A stretch of 64,000 nucleotides of DNA from Clostridium brassicae (lineage in GTDB: Bacteria > Bacillota > Clostridia > Clostridiales > Clostridiaceae), in NCBI RefSeq assembly GCF_026738875.1, contig NZ_JAPQFJ010000002.1, positions 124,001 through 188,000 of the forward strand, written 5' to 3'. Numbering within the stretch: position 1 is the stretch's first letter; each line of letters begins with the position of its first letter. The notes under the pieces were generated by a model. The model did no database searches, had not been told where the DNA came from, and worked only from the letters and a program-made list of their open reading frames with translations. The position numbers and the translations under genes are program-made. Below, one piece after another: positions 62,308-64,000 of this stretch.

Positions 62308-62985
62308 TTAATTGTTATTTGAATTATTTGAAGTTGAAATATCATTTTTAGGAATATATATTACCATATTTTCTGAAACTAATTTAGCATCAGATATATT
62401 GTTTTTTTCCATAATCATTTTTATAGATTTATTTGTATCTATACCAGGAAAATATTTTATTGCTATCTTATATAAAGTTTCTCCTTTAGTTACTTTATGT
62501 TCAATACAACTAGAAGTATCTATAGGATTTTCAGGGATAAGTAAATGAGACCCTACAGGTAATATTTCTGGATTTTTTAATTTATTTATTTCAATGAGAG
62601 TTTTTATAGCTTGTTTTTTTGAACTCCAAGGCATAAATTTTTCGGCAATAGTTGAGAGTGCATCTCCCGATTTAACAACATATTCCACATGCGTTCCTTC
62701 TGTTTTAGAAGTTTTACTTTTGTTATCTAAAGTGTCAGAATCTTCATTAGAACCTTCTTGCTCATTATTAGTTAATTTTGTACTATTTTCATCTGTAGAT
62801 TGAGAAGTATTTTGAAGATCTTTGTTATTGTCAGTTTGGCTATTTGTATCATCTATAGATGTGGCGGTGGAATTGTTTGCAGTATCTACTAAGTTACTGA
62901 TACTCCTAGTCATAAAAAATACTCCTACAAAAAGAATGATACCTGAAAAAATAATTATTAACGGTTTTTTTAATTTATAATTCAT
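62308..62985 (-). CDS. Membrane-anchored protein with two LysM domains
   Basis: A 225-residue protein. Residues 8-28 form a membrane helix. A Ser/Thr/Asp/Asn-rich linker follows (about 32-98). Two LysM peptidoglycan-binding domains end it: EYVVKSGDALSTIAEKF to HLLIPE (about 101-152), and EHKVTKGETLYKIAIKYF to VIYIPK (about 161-212). It has no catalytic domain, so it probably binds cell-wall or spore peptidoglycan. AAGGGAG precedes the ATG. It is single, with a spore-protein gene divergent on the other side; a sporulation link is speculative. Confidence 0.88.
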   Translation of the reverse strand: MNYKLKKPLIIIFSGIILFVGVFFMTRSISNLVDTANNSTATSIDDTNSQTDNNKDLQNTSQSTDENSTKLTNNEQEGSNEDSDTLDNKSKTSKTEGTHVEYVVKSGDALSTIAEKFMPWSSKKQAIKTLIEINKLKNPEILPVGSHLLIPENPIDTSSCIEHKVTKGETLYKIAIKYFPGIDTNKSIKMIMEKNNISDAKLVSENMVIYIPKNDISTSNNSNNN

Positions 62986-63257
62986 GTTTTAAACTCCCTT
63001 CATAAAACTAGATTTATTTCTAATTATTAACAAATATTTTATTTTTAATACATTTTGTATAAAAAATATTATTTATTTTAATTAATTTATTTTTAATGAA
63101 GATAAACATATATCTATTTAAAAAAAGTATATTTTTATAAAATATAGTAAAACAATAAATTTTAAAACATACATCAATTGACTATAAAAATGATACATAT
63201 TTTAGTATGGTTTAAGAGAAACTTTTATGTAAGGAAGTTAATAAGGAGGTTAATGCT

Positions 63258-63455
63258 GTGGATATGAAAAGACTTCGTGAAATAGTAACAAATAATGAAG
63301 ATGTAAAGATACTATATGAGGGACACCCAGTGTGGATCGAAAGAATTGATAGCGATGCAGAGACAGTTCAGGTAAGGATGTTAGATACTAAACAAGTAAA
63401 AGGTGTGTATGCAAAAGAGTTAGTTAATACAGAAGACGTTACTAATATAAAATAG
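63258..63455 (+). CDS. sspH: Small acid-soluble spore protein, H type (second copy)
   Basis: A 65-residue SspH-family spore protein (MDMKRLREIVTNNEDVKILY, HPVWIERIDSDAETVQVRML). The start is GTG at 63258, seven bases after AAGGAGG; the ATG two codons later is too far from that site. It is a paralogue of the copy at 34777, with the same length class and layout but clearly diverged sequence. Expected to be expressed only in the forespore. Confidence 0.87.
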   Translation: MDMKRLREIVTNNEDVKILYEGHPVWIERIDSDAETVQVRMLDTKQVKGVYAKELVNTEDVTNIK

Positions 63456-63515
63456 TAATAATATTAGAATTAATTTATACAAAAAAATTAGAATTTAGGA
63501 GTAATGATTTAGATA

Positions 63516-63618
63516 TAAGAGGCTGTATAAAAACAAGGAATAATCAATAATATTAGCTGATTGTTAGGTTAAAACGTCAAAATATTGGTTTTCAAGATTG
63601 TTTTAGTGCAGGCTCTTA
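63516..63618. repeat. Small foldback (MITE-like) element
   Basis: About 103 bases with 21-base terminal inverted repeats: left TAAGAGGCTGTATAAAAACA (63516-63535) and right TGTTTTAGTGCAGGCTCTTA (63599-63618), about 80% matched. Partial pairing continues inside. Both ends read TA, as for TA-target elements. GAGGCTGT-type ends recall insertion-sequence termini. No transposase is present. Confidence 0.65.
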
Positions 63619-63736
63619 TTGTTACTAAAGATTATTTAAAACAAATTCAAAGCAAGAAATAAAAACAAAAAATTCATAAATCAGATATATGTACATACAA
63701 AATAAAGGAAATATATAGGAAAATGCAACAAAATCC

Positions 63737-63765
63737 TTGAAGAATTGCATAAATCTATATATAAT
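63737..63765 (+). promoter_or_regulatory. Sigma-A promoter of gltB
   Basis: TTGAAG (63737-63742), a 17-base spacer, then TATAAT (63760-63765), leaving a leader of about 140 bases. The rest of the gap from 63619 to 63910 holds no ORF. Confidence 0.65.
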
Positions 63766-63910
63766 ATTAATAAAAATTTATATTTATGAAAGCAAGATAA
63801 GTAAATATAATTTTAATTATATTTCAGTAAAATATTTAGTTTAAATAAATTAAAAAATAACATTCTTTTAAAATAGAATGATAATTTTAAATGGAGAAAG
63901 GGGCAAATAA

Positions 63911-64000
63911 ATGAAAAATAAAAGAGGCTTGCCTGTAAAGCAAGGATTATATGATCCTCAGTTTGAAAAAGACAATTGTGGAGTTGGATTTGTTGCTAGT
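63911..64000 (+). CDS. gltB: Glutamate synthase large subunit, N-terminal fragment
   Basis: Only the first 30 codons are present before the window ends. They read MKNKRGLPVKQGLYDPQFEK and continue DNCGVGFVAS. The sequence YDP.FE.DNCGVGFVA is the conserved beginning of the glutamine amidotransferase domain of glutamate synthase. Cys23 would become the N-terminal nucleophile after removal of the short propeptide. AGAAAGGGG lies ahead of the ATG. The full protein would be about 1500 residues. With amt-glnK it supports active ammonium assimilation. Confidence 0.9.
   Translation, partial: MKNKRGLPVKQGLYDPQFEKDNCGVGFVAS

Noticed and set aside
1-64000. CRISPR arrays, tRNA/rRNA genes, prophage or toxin-antitoxin and defence systems
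   Set aside because: No regularly spaced repeats, tRNA-like cloverleafs, rRNA blocks, or phage, toxin or defence gene families were recognised on either strand. No wholly new multi-gene system is claimed.

Overview
The window is about 30% G+C, with dense, mostly short operons, strong purine-rich ribosome binding sites and occasional TTG/GTG starts. It encodes two H-type small acid-soluble spore proteins, an NAD-linked [FeFe]-hydrogenase, a T-box leader and a SAM-I riboswitch. Together these point to an anaerobic, spore-forming Firmicute, most likely Clostridium sensu stricto. I see no phage genes, no intact insertion sequence, no CRISPR array and no rRNA or tRNA, so this reads as ordinary chromosomal backbone. 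The less ordinary parts are small palindromic (MITE-like) elements between genes and two flavin-based electron-bifurcation gene sets lying close together.

Layout. 0-6 kb: a small CxxC thioredoxin-fold protein, an EamA exporter, a cupin preceded by a foldback element, a CNNM/CorC-type membrane protein and a PAS-GGDEF-EAL protein. 6-11 kb: hndABCD, a four-subunit NAD(P)-linked, probably electron-bifurcating [FeFe]-hydrogenase. 11-17 kb: an uncharacterised gene, then a convergent FAD-dehydrogenase/EtfB/ferredoxin-EtfA operon (lactate-dehydrogenase/Etf type), then another uncharacterised gene and a second foldback element. 17-22 kb: glycerophosphodiesterase, a second EamA exporter, a small HTH protein, an ACT-like protein and a GH36 alpha-galactosidase. 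22-27 kb: an XRE-cupin regulator with potABCD for polyamine uptake. 27-31 kb: galE, malic enzyme, a ComFB-like protein and an M19 dipeptidase. 31-37 kb: T-box-controlled asnS, an SNF-family Na+ symporter, a membrane protein, sspH and an LCP cell-wall ligase. 37-41 kb: SAM-I-controlled metY-metA, then amt-PII. 41-50 kb: addB-addA-yhaM. 50-58 kb: a membrane-anchored AraC-type regulator divergent from an rbsBAC-like sugar ABC transporter, then a phosphohexomutase. 58-64 kb: glgA-glgP, a LysM protein, a second sspH, a third small foldback element and the first 30 codons of gltB.

How it fits together. hndABCD and the Etf-dehydrogenase operon would both couple NAD(H) and ferredoxin pools: one to H2, the other to a 2-hydroxyacid such as lactate. 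Malic enzyme supplies pyruvate and reducing equivalents. Carbon genes (alpha-galactosidase, galE, sugar ABC transporter, hexose-phosphate mutase, glgA/glgP) form a sugar and glycogen theme. Nitrogen and amino-acid genes (amt-PII, gltB, asnS, metY-metA) each carry a recognisable promoter or RNA switch. Most genes have clear known relatives; I do not see a wholly new multi-gene system. The best leads are the foldback elements, the palindromes placed next to known RNA switches, the two unknown proteins flanking the Etf operon, and the leader structures of the sugar-transport operon.
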